A stretch of 64,000 bases of DNA from Clostridia bacterium (lineage in GTDB: Bacteria; Bacillota; Clostridia; UBA1381): NCBI GenBank assembly GCA_017621875.1, contig JAGASE010000020.1, positions 276,365 to 340,364 on the forward strand. The letters are read 5' to 3'. Position 1 is the stretch's first letter; each line of letters opens with the position of its first letter. Under the pieces are notes generated by a model. That model saw only the letters and a program-made list of their open reading frames with translations, had not been told where the DNA came from and searched no databases. Shown piece after piece: positions 10,567-20,013 of this stretch. The position numbers and the translations under genes were made by a program.

Positions 10567-12117
10567 TTACTCCGCGTTAAGCTCTGCAAGTACAGCCTCA
10601 ACATTCGGTCTTACCGAATCCTTCCACTTGTTAAATTCATTTTCAATTTCAGCTTCACTCTTTTCGCTCGGCATAAGTCTCTTGATAAGGTCAGAGCCGT
10701 CATAGAAGTATGCTCCGTGCTGTCTATATCTTTCACCGCCGAAGAATACCTGATTGAAATCGTATTTTCTGAAGTTTTCATCATGTGCTACAAGGAAATC
10801 AATATATTCGTTGTAGAGATTCATAATGTTCTCGCCGTACAGTTTTTCCTGAATTTCCGGAACAGCCGGTGCTCCTGCTACAAGGTTCTTCGCAAAGAAC
10901 GGACATGCACCTGTGATTGAACCGTCTTCATTAACAAGTACCTTCTTACCGTCAACTACTGTGTGGTCAACGCCTTCAACACCGTACTGAATCATTTCGA
11001 TACCTTCATCTGAAAGCACCCAGTCATAAATGTCCATAAGACGTTCCATCTTTTCATCAGACATATCAGGTCTGTAAATTGTGATTGACGAGTAGTTCAT
11101 ACCGTACTGTCCCCACATCTTTCCATCCGGAGCATACACTCTTGCGATAGAAATGCAGTCGTCTGCACTCTTGCTCTGAGTTGCCTCAAACTGTGTAAAG
11201 ATATCAAGAAGTACATATGTAGAGCAGTTACTCATAAGAATACCACACTTACCGGTCTTGAACTTATCACTTGCTTCACTGCCGTTGAAGATAGCCTGGT
11301 CGCTTGAGAAAATACCGTCCTTAAACATTCTGTTTGCTGCCTTGATACTCTCTAAGGTTTCCGGTGCGTCCATAGCCCACTCATACTTTCCGTTCTCGTT
11401 TAATCTGTACTGCTCCCAATAAGGAGAATACATCATAAGACCTGTTCCGTAAGGATAAAGTCCTGCGTCCATTCCCCATGGAATAAATCCGCCGTCTGAT
11501 GAATACTTATCACGCATTGCTTTTGCAAGCTCTAAAAATTCTTCCCATGTGTATTCATCGTTCTCATTATAAAGTCCCAGCTCCTGTGCCATGTCCTTAC
11601 GATATAAAAATCCGTAAGGTGCAGGATTGCCGTGCGGACGCTCCGGGTCATATTTATTTCCCGAAACCCACGCGTAACGCTTTCCATCGATTGTGAAGTA
11701 TGGGCTAACAGCAATGTTGTCCTGCTGTTCCTTGAGATTTTCCCACTTTGAAAGGTCCGGAATCTCTCTCACCAAGCCCTGATTTACCCATGATACAAAG
11801 GTGTTGTAGTTTGTACCGATACTGGTCAGCATAACGTCCGGCATATCACCTGTCGCCATCCAAATTCTTGCCTTTTCAGATGCATCCGCCTCTGAAACAT
11901 AGTAAAATTCTGCATCAATATTAAATTTTTCCTTAATATACTGCCATGATGCCGATTCCTCAATCTGTGAATCGGAATGATATGCTGTCATTGTATATGT
12001 AAGCTTTTTATCATACTTTCCGTCCCCGGAAGCAGTTTCCTTATCTCCGCAACTGCTGCATGCACCGCAGATTGCCGCCATACTGAGTATGATTGAAATT
12101 ATTTTTGTTTTCTTCAT
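10567..12117 (-). CDS. extracellular solute-binding lipoprotein of a carbohydrate ABC transporter
   Basis: This 516-aa protein has a short signal peptide with clustered cysteines (AAICGACSSCGD, Cys17/20/23), one of which is probably lipidated. The mature part has features of LipO-like family 1 sugar-binding proteins: YTMTAYHSDSQIEESASWQY, the KARIWMATGDMPDV segment and aromatic-rich mid-regions. It would deliver oligosaccharide to the LplB-type permease at the left edge. A 124-nt gap containing a strong non-terminator hairpin separates it from the upstream gene, which may allow separate mRNA abundance for this component. Confidence 0.88.
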   Translation of the reverse strand: MKKTKIISIILSMAAICGACSSCGDKETASGDGKYDKKLTYTMTAYHSDSQIEESASWQYIKEKFNIDAEFYYVSEADASEKARIWMATGDMPDVMLTSIGTNYNTFVSWVNQGLVREIPDLSKWENLKEQQDNIAVSPYFTIDGKRYAWVSGNKYDPERPHGNPAPYGFLYRKDMAQELGLYNENDEYTWEEFLELAKAMRDKYSSDGGFIPWGMDAGLYPYGTGLMMYSPYWEQYRLNENGKYEWAMDAPETLESIKAANRMFKDGIFSSDQAIFNGSEASDKFKTGKCGILMSNCSTYVLLDIFTQFEATQSKSADDCISIARVYAPDGKMWGQYGMNYSSITIYRPDMSDEKMERLMDIYDWVLSDEGIEMIQYGVEGVDHTVVDGKKVLVNEDGSITGACPFFAKNLVAGAPAVPEIQEKLYGENIMNLYNEYIDFLVAHDENFRKYDFNQVFFGGERYRQHGAYFYDGSDLIKRLMPSEKSEAEIENEFNKWKDSVRPNVEAVLAELNAE

Positions 12118-12160
12118 ATTATTATGCTCCCTTTCATTATTGTCATGTTTACCGCGGATA

Positions 12161-12209
12161 CCGCAAGGGGACTGTGTACTTCAATCCTACACAATCCCTT
12201 TCCTTGCGG
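12161..12209 (-). other. stable intercistronic hairpin
   Basis: In the 124-nt gap between the SGNH-hydrolase gene and the solute-binding-protein gene, CCGCAAGG at 12161-12168 pairs with CCTTGCGG at 12202-12209. The inner arm GGGACTGTGTA/TACACAATCCC (12168-12198) adds 11 more pairs with one wobble. No T-run follows on the minus strand, so it is not a plain terminator. Such hairpins upstream of binding-protein genes in sugar-transport operons often mark mRNA processing or stabilisation points; that role is inferred here. Confidence 0.65.
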
Positions 12210-12241
12210 CATTCACTTTTATGTTTTAGAGTGTTTCTCTA

Positions 12242-15200
12242 TTATTCCATCGGAGTAGCAGGAATAACTGACTGCATACCCTCGATGCTCTTCCATACAT
12301 AAATTATAACCTCAGAATCTGTTGTCAGGTCATTTGTGAATACTAAAGATTCATTGTCAATTACAGTTTCACCTGCCGGAGCTGTAAGTCCGTCTGCAAT
12401 CATTTCTACGCTTACAACCTTTCCGTTGTCCTTGCGTACTGCAATAACATCAACAGTCTCATCTGAAGCTGTTTCATTCACAACGGTTACCTCTGCTCTG
12501 TATTGGTCATACCACTCTGCACCAAACTCCGCTAAAGAAGCAACAGTACAGTTTTCAGCAGACCATGTTTGCTCAAAAGTGTCACGGCAGGAGAAGCTTA
12601 TGCTTGCGGTTATCTCTTTTTCCTTTTCAGGCATTGTGATATCCTTTGTTGTAACAACCGGGTTGCCCCACTTATCTGTCAGATTCTTAATCTCAAAGGT
12701 CTCAAATTCTGCTGCCTCGTTAAAGGTAATAGTTGCAGTTTTTGCGTCCTCTGACTGTGAAACAGTGAACGCTGCCGCCTCGCCGTCCAAAAGAACTGTT
12801 GCACCCTGGAGAGCACTCTTTGTAACAAATTCGCTGTTGAAGGTAACATCAACGCTGCCAATCTTTCCGCCTGCAGCAGCAACTGCTGTCTGTGACTCGA
12901 TTCTTGTGTTTGAATAGATGTCGCTTGACGGAATCTTGTAAAGCTCAAACTGGTCTACCCAGATTGCACCTTCACCAAGGCTTCCGCTCTGGTTTCCGTT
13001 TCTTACGAAGAACCATACTACTCTCGGAGCACCGCCCTCCTCAGGAAGGTGTGCATAATCCATACTGATAGGCACTGATACACGCTGCCAATCTGTTGTA
13101 TCCTTGATTGCAACGGTAGCAGTTACCTCATCTTTCTCATTCTCCTGTGTATATGAGCTGAACCATACCTTAACTGTGGTATCGGTTACTCCCTCACCCT
13201 TCTTCATCCAGAAGGTCAAAAGATATTCCTGTTTATTTGAGGTCACGGTATGTCCGTAAATCTCCTGATAATACATGTTATATCCGTCTCCGGTAAGCTT
13301 TACTGACGATGTTCCGTCATGACTTACGGTTGTATCAACAGCTGCAGATTTGTACTCATGAAGGTTGTCGGTAAATGAGGTCGCATCGTCACAGGCATAG
13401 CCTGCATCCGGTATCATGTTGGTTAAATAATCATCACTTAATACACGTGTTAATGAAAGCTGATCCAGCCATACATTTCCTGTAAGCTTACCATTCTTTC
13501 CCACATTCAGTCTTACAGCAATGCGAAGTCCTGTTAATTCTGCATCCTCGGGAACCTTTGCTTTTATACCTGCCAAAGGCACTGTATAGCTCGGATAATA
13601 CCATTCTTCGCTCGATGCGTCAAACACATCCGTTACAAGATAGTTAGATTCTGCACTTGTTTCAGTTCCGTCTGCAGTTGTATAGAACGCTTTCAAGTAT
13701 ATTCTGTATCCTGTAATCGACTCATCAACGTCAAGTGCGTCCGCACTCTTTCTGATAGCAAAGGACAGATTCAGATTATCGGTCAGAGTATTCAACTCGT
13801 CCTGTCCGATTGTGTATCCGAAAGCTTCATAGTGACTGCTTTCAGAAAGCTTGACTGCTGAGCCACCGTCAACGCCGCCGGTCGAATCATCTGTATAAGA
13901 GAATCCGCTGCCGATATTGCCGCTGCCGTCATAGTAATTGCTCGGGAATATATTATCAAAGAAGGTATCCTGATTTATTCCGTCTCTTACATCTGATGCG
14001 TCAATTTCATATCCCCATGCTGTTACAAGTCCTGATGCATCAAAGCTCTTTACGCTTTCATTAGCTACAGGATAGATATCAAAGGTCTTTCCGTCCTCTA
14101 AAACTGTTATATCATAATCTGTGCAGGTCTTGTCATTTATAACGAAAGTTGCCTTTTTGAGTGTTTCCTTGCTGACAAGTGCATCATTAAATACCAGTCT
14201 TACACCCTTCTTGTCGCCGTCATATACCAAATCCTGCGAAAGCAGCTTGGTATCAAAGTACATCTCGCTTTCAAGCATCATAAATTCATAGCTGTCAAGA
14301 TAAATTGCAGTATCTCCAAGGTCTACATAATGGAAACCGTTTCTCGGTCTTACAAAGGTATTTACAGAAATTATTTTTCCGCCTGCCAGTGCCATTTGTT
14401 CATATTCATGAGTCAGTTCAAGCTCAACAAGCTGCCAGTCGGTAGTAGCCTTAACAGCAACCTGATTGCTACTTTCAGTCGTATATGTATTGCCGTCCTC
14501 ACCAAGATAGCTTGTTGATACCCAGATTCTTACGCCCATATAAGGAGCTCCCCAACCGGTACTTGTATCTTCCTCCAGGTCAATCCAATCCTGGTTCAAC
14601 TTCAGCCAAAATGCGGTTCTGAAGGTCTGCTTATTTACAAAGGTCTGCTTATTAACTGTCCATGAAGCGTTAATAAGGTCATGTCCGCTTCCTGTATACT
14701 TGTATGATTTTGTTCCGCTGTAAGCTTCTTCATCGGTAATTGCAGCATTTGCATATTTATTACCTGCTGTAATATACTTTGTGTCATTGTTCTCGTCCAA
14801 ATCGTCCTCAGACAGCCTCATTCCTCCCGGAATTGCTCTTTTTAAAGTAATCTGGTCAAACCATACATTACCAACAAGCTTAGCGTTCTGAGTCTGCAGG
14901 AATCTCATCTGAATATCCACGCCTGTAATTGTGCAGTCGCTTGTTACTTCGCTGCTTGCTAAAACAAAATCCTGTGACAAATACTGCCAGTCTTCTGTTT
15001 CTTCAATGAGCAGCCCTTTGTAACCGCCATTATTAGTTCTTATAGTATTGCTTCCGGTTGTCTTTTCTTCGCCTGCCGCATTTTTATATGTAATAGTATA
15101 AATGAGTGCTATACTGTCCAGCTCTGAATCATAAAAGGTAGTATCAAGCTCTTTTTTGAACCAAGCTGAAATATTAAGGGTATCTCCTATGTTAACAGGA

Positions 15201-17320
15201 TGTGCAGCTGCGTCTATGTGAGCCGTCATCCAGTTATATCCTGAACTGTCGCTCAATCTAACAGAGCTTCCGCCATCATGATAAACCTCTGTATCCACTG
15301 TCCTTGTAAATTGTGAAAATACGCTTGAATCATCACATTCATAAAATTTATTGTCAAACAGGTCTACCGAATAATATGAATCCTCTATCACCACTTCTTT
15401 ATATGAGAAGGAAATTCGGTCTATACTAATGGTAGTGTCTATATTTGTAGGCTTTATTGCAAAGCCTGTGATTGTTTCTGTACAATCGGAAATGTCAAAT
15501 ACATAATCCGTTCTGGATACAGAGCTTACCGGCTTTGAATATGTCTTTACTCCGCTTGCTGTTGTAAGCTCAAGAGTAACAGTTGTATTTTCGTCAATCG
15601 CATTGTTTCTCATTGTGAAAATAAACTGATTAAAGCCTGCCGGATCAACGCTGAGTACAGGTGACTTTATTGTGAGCAGTGCGTCCTCTTCCATGACGGT
15701 AGAAGTCGCCAAAAGGTTTCCGTTTGCAATACCTACGTTAAATCCGTTTTCAACTGCTATACCGTCAAATCCGTCATCAAACTCCCATGTAACTGCCTTT
15801 TTCCAAACAGCATACACTGTGATATCATCAGTTACCTCAACACTTTCAACAGTCTTTCCGCCCTCTGTAAGTGACCAGCCCGCAAACTGATAGGTTTCTC
15901 TTTCAGGTATCTGCTCGCTGAAGGTCATTGTGCCCTTTGCATATTCATTTTCCGACGGCATATTTGTAACCTCATCTTCTAACGAGCCTGCAGAATATGT
16001 AAGCGTATAGCAAGGTGACTGATTTGAAATTGTTACGGTTGCCTTACCCTCGATAGTTTCGTCATACTTGGATTTTGCACGTACAATAACACTGCCGTTG
16101 TTCTTTGCTGTGAGAAGTCCGTCCTCTGAAATTGTTGCGATATTTTCATTGTCTACCGACCATATAACGTCAGTTGACGCACCCTCGGGTAAAACTGCCG
16201 CACTCATCTGCAGAGTCCCGGCATCGGTTGTGATTGTCTGTCCCTCTTCAATAGTAATGCTTTCCGGATATATAACATATGTCGGCTCAAATGCAGCTGC
16301 GATTACAGGGTCTAGCGTTTCAAACATAGCTTGTGCCATATTCTCCATACCTGTATCGTTCGGATGTGCCTGCACACCGTCATGCTCAAATAAGCCAAAT
16401 GCACAGTTTGCTGCCTTTTCTGTATCTGTTACGTCATAAGTTCCTATAGAAGTATCTGACAGATAAACATTATCATTAGCTTCTGCAACCGCAGCCTTTG
16501 CCAGATAGTCTGCTCCTGTAGGTGTACTCCAAAAGGCTGTGCAGAGGTTGATGATTATATCAGGATTTACTTCCTTAACTCCATCAACAAAAGCCTGTAT
16601 TGAGCTCTCTCTTGTAGCCTGATCTCCTCCTCCGTTTTCGCCAAGCTGAAAATTAACTATATCAGGCTGCTTCTCGGCAACTTCTTCAACCATCGCTGCG
16701 ATTATAGACGCACGCTCCGCCTCCGGAGTATCCGCAGTGATATTTTCAGTATCCAGCACAAATTTGCTGATTGAAAATTCCGGCTCGCCGTACTTATCAC
16801 CAATCATGCTTACAAGTCTGTGAACGTAGTCCTTATCCCTTGACGACGCCGCCATTCCCCAGTCATTATTCCAGCCTATTGACGGTGACGGGTCATGCTT
16901 AGCAATTGAGTTTCCGATAAACAGAATTTCAAGACCTAAGTCAACTCCTCTGTTCGGCTGATTTGAAACCGTAACCTCTACAGCATCAAATGCGGCTTTA
17001 TCTTCATTCGAAATTGCCGTAATGGTTGTTGTGCCGTTAACCTTGCCTATAACACGCAGCACATTTCCCTCTTCCTCAACAACCTGAACATTCATGTTGC
17101 TGGTTGACCATGTCACGCTCTCGTCAATGACACCGCCGCTCACTGCGGCTGTCAGCGTAATTTCGCCGTCTGCCTCAGTGATTTCCGTTCCGGGGTCTGC
17201 CGTAATTGTTACATCGGCATACTCTCCCTCTACTGCATAAGCAATATTGCCGGCTGTAGTCATCAACATCGTCGATGACAGCAACATACTTAGCATACGC
17301 CTTATCCACATTTTCTTCAT
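12242..17320 (-). CDS. large secreted SGNH-family hydrolase with Ig-like and repeated CBM-like modules
   Basis: This 1692-aa protein has a signal peptide (cut near residue 29), a Big_2-like Ig domain (about 35-120) and an SGNH/GDSL esterase domain at about 125-345. Likely catalytic residues are Ser138 in FIGNSIA, Asn229 in QLGENGG, and Asp314/His319 in DGVQAHPND. A second Big_2 domain (350-435), an InlB/Flg_new-type repeat (about 438-512, ending DITVYAVW) and at least four CBM-like modules follow. A C-terminal module resembles the end of the 700-aa protein. SGNH enzymes here would deacylate glycans such as acetylated pectin or xylan. It is the first gene of the locus, behind its own promoter. 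Confidence 0.8.
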   Translation of the reverse strand: MKKMWIRRMLSMLLSSTMLMTTAGNIAYAVEGEYADVTITADPGTEITEADGEITLTAAVSGGVIDESVTWSTSNMNVQVVEEEGNVLRVIGKVNGTTTITAISNEDKAAFDAVEVTVSNQPNRGVDLGLEILFIGNSIAKHDPSPSIGWNNDWGMAASSRDKDYVHRLVSMIGDKYGEPEFSISKFVLDTENITADTPEAERASIIAAMVEEVAEKQPDIVNFQLGENGGGDQATRESSIQAFVDGVKEVNPDIIINLCTAFWSTPTGADYLAKAAVAEANDNVYLSDTSIGTYDVTDTEKAANCAFGLFEHDGVQAHPNDTGMENMAQAMFETLDPVIAAAFEPTYVIYPESITIEEGQTITTDAGTLQMSAAVLPEGASTDVIWSVDNENIATISEDGLLTAKNNGSVIVRAKSKYDETIEGKATVTISNQSPCYTLTYSAGSLEDEVTNMPSENEYAKGTMTFSEQIPERETYQFAGWSLTEGGKTVESVEVTDDITVYAVWKKAVTWEFDDGFDGIAVENGFNVGIANGNLLATSTVMEEDALLTIKSPVLSVDPAGFNQFIFTMRNNAIDENTTVTLELTTASGVKTYSKPVSSVSRTDYVFDISDCTETITGFAIKPTNIDTTISIDRISFSYKEVVIEDSYYSVDLFDNKFYECDDSSVFSQFTRTVDTEVYHDGGSSVRLSDSSGYNWMTAHIDAAAHPVNIGDTLNISAWFKKELDTTFYDSELDSIALIYTITYKNAAGEEKTTGSNTIRTNNGGYKGLLIEETEDWQYLSQDFVLASSEVTSDCTITGVDIQMRFLQTQNAKLVGNVWFDQITLKRAIPGGMRLSEDDLDENNDTKYITAGNKYANAAITDEEAYSGTKSYKYTGSGHDLINASWTVNKQTFVNKQTFRTAFWLKLNQDWIDLEEDTSTGWGAPYMGVRIWVSTSYLGEDGNTYTTESSNQVAVKATTDWQLVELELTHEYEQMALAGGKIISVNTFVRPRNGFHYVDLGDTAIYLDSYEFMMLESEMYFDTKLLSQDLVYDGDKKGVRLVFNDALVSKETLKKATFVINDKTCTDYDITVLEDGKTFDIYPVANESVKSFDASGLVTAWGYEIDASDVRDGINQDTFFDNIFPSNYYDGSGNIGSGFSYTDDSTGGVDGGSAVKLSESSHYEAFGYTIGQDELNTLTDNLNLSFAIRKSADALDVDESITGYRIYLKAFYTTADGTETSAESNYLVTDVFDASSEEWYYPSYTVPLAGIKAKVPEDAELTGLRIAVRLNVGKNGKLTGNVWLDQLSLTRVLSDDYLTNMIPDAGYACDDATSFTDNLHEYKSAAVDTTVSHDGTSSVKLTGDGYNMYYQEIYGHTVTSNKQEYLLTFWMKKGEGVTDTTVKVWFSSYTQENEKDEVTATVAIKDTTDWQRVSVPISMDYAHLPEEGGAPRVVWFFVRNGNQSGSLGEGAIWVDQFELYKIPSSDIYSNTRIESQTAVAAAGGKIGSVDVTFNSEFVTKSALQGATVLLDGEAAAFTVSQSEDAKTATITFNEAAEFETFEIKNLTDKWGNPVVTTKDITMPEKEKEITASISFSCRDTFEQTWSAENCTVASLAEFGAEWYDQYRAEVTVVNETASDETVDVIAVRKDNGKVVSVEMIADGLTAPAGETVIDNESLVFTNDLTTDSEVIIYVWKSIEGMQSVIPATPME

Positions 17321-17361
17321 AAAAAACCTCTCCTTCTTTTTATTTTTTTGTAGGCAATTTT

Positions 17362-17390
17362 ATTATATAATGCTTTTTCCAAAAAATAAA
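17362..17390 (-). promoter_or_regulatory. putative promoter of the surface carbohydrate locus
   Basis: Read on the minus strand there is TTTATT (17390-17385), a 17-nt spacer and a perfect TATAAT (17367-17362), about 40 nt upstream of the ATG at 17320. The -35 is weak, so an activator is possible. Confidence 0.45.
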
Positions 17391-17516
17391 CGTAAAAAAG
17401 AACACATTTTAGGTACTTTTCAACAATTTTACATTGTTTTTAAATAAATTATCACAATATTTTATACAACCGACGTCTTCATGTTGTAATTTTTGTAAAA
17501 AATTTGTTACACGTTA

Positions 17517-17545
17517 TTGACATTTTGCACAACTTGGTTTAATAT
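17517..17545 (+). promoter_or_regulatory. promoter of the metallophosphoesterase gene
   Basis: TTGACA at 17517-17522, a 17-nt spacer, then TAATAT at 17540-17545. It predicts a start near 17552 and therefore an untranslated leader of about 170 nt, which contains the pseudoknot-forming element at 17658-17719. Confidence 0.65.
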
Positions 17546-17657
17546 AGATAAAAATTGCGTAAAGCAGAGGTTTTAATAGTAAGCCTCCATAGGTTTATTG
17601 TACGTGTGATTTTTTGTCAAAGGCAAAAATGCACATGGGAATAAATTCCGTTATACG

Positions 17658-17721
17658 CCTTATCTGCCCGCGATAAGGATAATCGTATAATTTTTAATTG
17701 CTTCTTGCGGGCAGAAAGGCT
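17658..17721 (+). promoter_or_regulatory. structured leader, copy A: hairpin whose loop is complementary to the RBS-adjacent segment
   Basis: CCTTATC (17658-17664) pairs with GATAAGG (17672-17678). The 7-nt loop TGCCCGC (17665-17671) is the exact complement of GCGGGCA (17707-17713) after a 28-nt linker. GAAAGGCT (17714-17721) then leads straight into the ATG. A near-identical arrangement precedes mcrB at 56495-56560. The alternative pairing TCTGCCCGC/GCGGGCAGA (9 bp) would open the first hairpin, so the element can be drawn as an H-type pseudoknot or as two exclusive states. It does not match a riboswitch family I can recall. A DNA-level operator remains possible. Confidence 0.7.
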
Positions 17722-18717
17722 ATGGAAATCAAAATGGATTTTAAAGTAAATGTTGAACATGACGGTGACATTAATATTCTGCAAATTACGGACATGCAGA
17801 TAATTGATGCAAATCAGAGAAGATTCCCTGACAGAATCGATGGCTGGAAGCTGACCGAATGGGTACCCGAAAAAAATGATGTTAATCTATATTCACACAT
17901 TAAGTATCTTGTAAAGGAAACAAAGCCCGACCTGATAATTATAACCGGCGATATTATCTACGGCGAATTTGATGATAACGGCAGCAGCTTTGTGGAATTT
18001 ACCGAGTTTATGGATTCCCTTGAAATTCCGTGGGCACCGGTTTACGGTAATCATGATAATGAAAGCTACAAGGGCATCGATTGGCAGTGCGAGCAATTTG
18101 AGAATGCGAAATATGCACTTTTTAAAAGAGGAAATGTTTTCGGAAACGGTAACTATACAGTGGGCATTTACCAAAACGGCGAGCTTAAACGCGTGCTTTT
18201 TATGATGGACTCGAACGGCTGTGCGAGAATCAATATTACTGATGGTTTCCGCGACGATCAGCTTGCATGGATAAAGGAGCAGTCCTTAAAAATACATAAA
18301 ACCAATCCGGACGTTCCCTTCTTCATCTGCTGCCATATCCCTACAAGGGATTTCTCCGACGCTTATATCAGTGCCGGCTACCAAAAGGAGCATGATGAAA
18401 GCCCTGAAAAATTTGCCGATTATGAGCTTGGTAAGGATATTCCGTCAAAGCCCGGCGACTTCGGAAGAAAGCGTGAAAATGTCACTCACTCAAAGCAGGT
18501 CATTCTTCCGCTGCTTAAAGAATGTGGCTTTGATGGATTTTTTGCAGGACATTACCACGTAGTAAATACCAGCATTATGTATGAGGGAATCCGATTTACC
18601 TTTGGACTTAAAACAGGATATTACGACTACTACGATGAAGAAGCAAACGGCGGAACGTTGATTGCACTTAGCGGAAAGGATTTTTCCGTTAAGCATATTC
18701 CATATGCAGCAAAATAA
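17722..18717 (+). CDS. calcineurin-like metallophosphoesterase
   Basis: A 331-aa cytoplasmic phosphoesterase from the ATG at 17722. An upstream TTG at 17698 would lie inside the structured leader and is disfavoured. Metal-binding blocks are in order: TDMQII (block I, with Gln where His is usual), TGDIIYG, GNHDNE, CCHIP and AGHYHV. The family hydrolyses phosphomono- or diesters; the substrate is unknown, and the arrangement resembles PAP29/ICC-type enzymes. It is monocistronic, divergent from the surface carbohydrate locus and ends at a bidirectional terminator. The SD-like AAAGG lies only 2 nt before the ATG, which is unusual; a second in-frame ATG is at 17734. Confidence 0.85.
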   Translation: MEIKMDFKVNVEHDGDINILQITDMQIIDANQRRFPDRIDGWKLTEWVPEKNDVNLYSHIKYLVKETKPDLIIITGDIIYGEFDDNGSSFVEFTEFMDSLEIPWAPVYGNHDNESYKGIDWQCEQFENAKYALFKRGNVFGNGNYTVGIYQNGELKRVLFMMDSNGCARINITDGFRDDQLAWIKEQSLKIHKTNPDVPFFICCHIPTRDFSDAYISAGYQKEHDESPEKFADYELGKDIPSKPGDFGRKRENVTHSKQVILPLLKECGFDGFFAGHYHVVNTSIMYEGIRFTFGLKTGYYDYYDEEANGGTLIALSGKDFSVKHIPYAAK

Positions 18718-18733
18718 AGGTTTTCAGCAAAAA

Positions 18734-18770
18734 TAAACAGGGCGAATATAAAATCTGCCCTGTTTACTTT
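18734..18770. terminator. bidirectional terminator between convergent genes
   Basis: TAAACAGGGC (18734-18743) pairs with GCCCTGTTTA (18757-18766), with A-rich sequence on one side and T-rich sequence on the other. It serves the metallophosphoesterase and the HD-protein gene. Confidence 0.8.
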
Positions 18771-19980
18771 ATTCAAAATAAGATTTGTATTCTATTCCCA
18801 GCTTACTCTCAGGAAACAGGTGCTTGTAAAGCGAAATGAAATAATAATCTGTCATGCTCGCTATATAGTCCACGACTATCTGATTTGCTTCTTCATGCAG
18901 ATAATTTGTGTCCTTGTAATACTGCACATTTTGTAAAATAAATGCAATATGGTGTGTGTAAATAAGCGAATCCTCATTTTTCGACCTGATATCCTCCAGA
19001 AATTTATAATAAATCTTTTCAAACATAGGCATGATTATATTTTCATACGCTTCCGAAAGCTTAGGGTTATTATAAATAACATCATAGTTTTCCTGCTTTG
19101 CTGTTTTCAAATCCGTGTATGCCTCATCGCTCAAAAGGATATAGCTATTTCCATAGCTATGCTCAATGATGTCCACTGTCAGATTATTTATTATCGCTGC
19201 ATTTTCTGAACCGATTTTGTCATTTTTGAACTTATAGCTCTTGTCTATCACTCTTGCTGTACGTGCATCCTGGCGGTCCTTTCCCAAATATGCAATCATG
19301 TCGCAGATACGCACAACACACGCCTCCAAAGTAGACGGAACAAGTCTTTTTATGGCAGCCTGTCCCTCGGTATAGCAGCCTTCTATTTCAGCGTCCAAAT
19401 CATCAAAGCTCTTTTGATACACAGGCACATATTCCTGCTGCTCAAATTCGCCGTTATGACAAAGCACTCCGTCCAAAGTCTGAAATGATATATTTCTTGC
19501 ACACAGCTTATCCAAAACACGCACACTATGTACGTTATGATTGAAATATCTTCCCGTTTCCCTGTTGTAGAGCGTATTCAGAAATCGTTCGCCCGCATGC
19601 CCGAACGGAGTGTGACCTATATCGTGTCCAAGGGCTATTGCCTCAATCAAATCAAGATTCAAGCCCAAAACCGCTCCTATATTTCTGGCAATTCTGGATA
19701 CCAACTGCACATGAAGTGCCCGTCGGGTTATATCGTCGTTATTGTAAAACGAAAATACCTGCGTCTTGTCGGCATATCTGTTATAAAACGGAAGGTGCAT
19801 TATTTTTTCGATATCGCGTACAAATGCCGGTCTCCACATTGTCGGCTTATCATGAGCCGGGTCGCGTCTTACGGCATCGTCATCATCACATCTGTACGGA
19901 TTTATCACTCCCGCTTTTCTGTCCTCAATAATTCTCTTTTGCAGCTCGTCACTAAGCTTTTCGTATATTAATTTTGACAT
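18769..19980 (-). CDS. dGTPase-like HD-domain triphosphohydrolase
   Basis: A 403-aa protein from MSKLIYE, where GGAG lies 6 nt upstream; a longer start 4 codons earlier has no RBS. The HD signature is clear: ALGHDIGHTPFGHAGE with a preceding RALHVQLVSRIAR, as in deoxyguanosinetriphosphate triphosphohydrolases. The C-terminal part keeps the ICDMIAYLGKD segment with the distal metal-binding Asp. It would cleave dNTPs to deoxynucleoside plus triphosphate, controlling dNTP pools; some relatives take part in phage defence. A strong promoter precedes it. Function within the family (dGTP only or broad) is not settled by sequence. Confidence 0.88.
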   Translation of the reverse strand: MSKLIYEKLSDELQKRIIEDRKAGVINPYRCDDDDAVRRDPAHDKPTMWRPAFVRDIEKIMHLPFYNRYADKTQVFSFYNNDDITRRALHVQLVSRIARNIGAVLGLNLDLIEAIALGHDIGHTPFGHAGERFLNTLYNRETGRYFNHNVHSVRVLDKLCARNISFQTLDGVLCHNGEFEQQEYVPVYQKSFDDLDAEIEGCYTEGQAAIKRLVPSTLEACVVRICDMIAYLGKDRQDARTARVIDKSYKFKNDKIGSENAAIINNLTVDIIEHSYGNSYILLSDEAYTDLKTAKQENYDVIYNNPKLSEAYENIIMPMFEKIYYKFLEDIRSKNEDSLIYTHHIAFILQNVQYYKDTNYLHEEANQIVVDYIASMTDYYFISLYKHLFPESKLGIEYKSYFE

Positions 19981-20013
19981 CTTTAACTCCATAGCTTTAT
20001 ATTTGTTTTTAAC

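Noticed and set aside
17698..17721. TTG start at 17698 for the metallophosphoesterase
   Set aside because: It would place coding sequence inside the conserved structured leader and lacks a well-placed RBS; the mcrB copy has its ATG at the same relative place as 17722.
18769..19980. Phage-defence assignment for the dGTPase-like HD protein
   Set aside because: Some relatives are antiviral, but the gene is isolated from the defence island and fits ordinary dNTP housekeeping.
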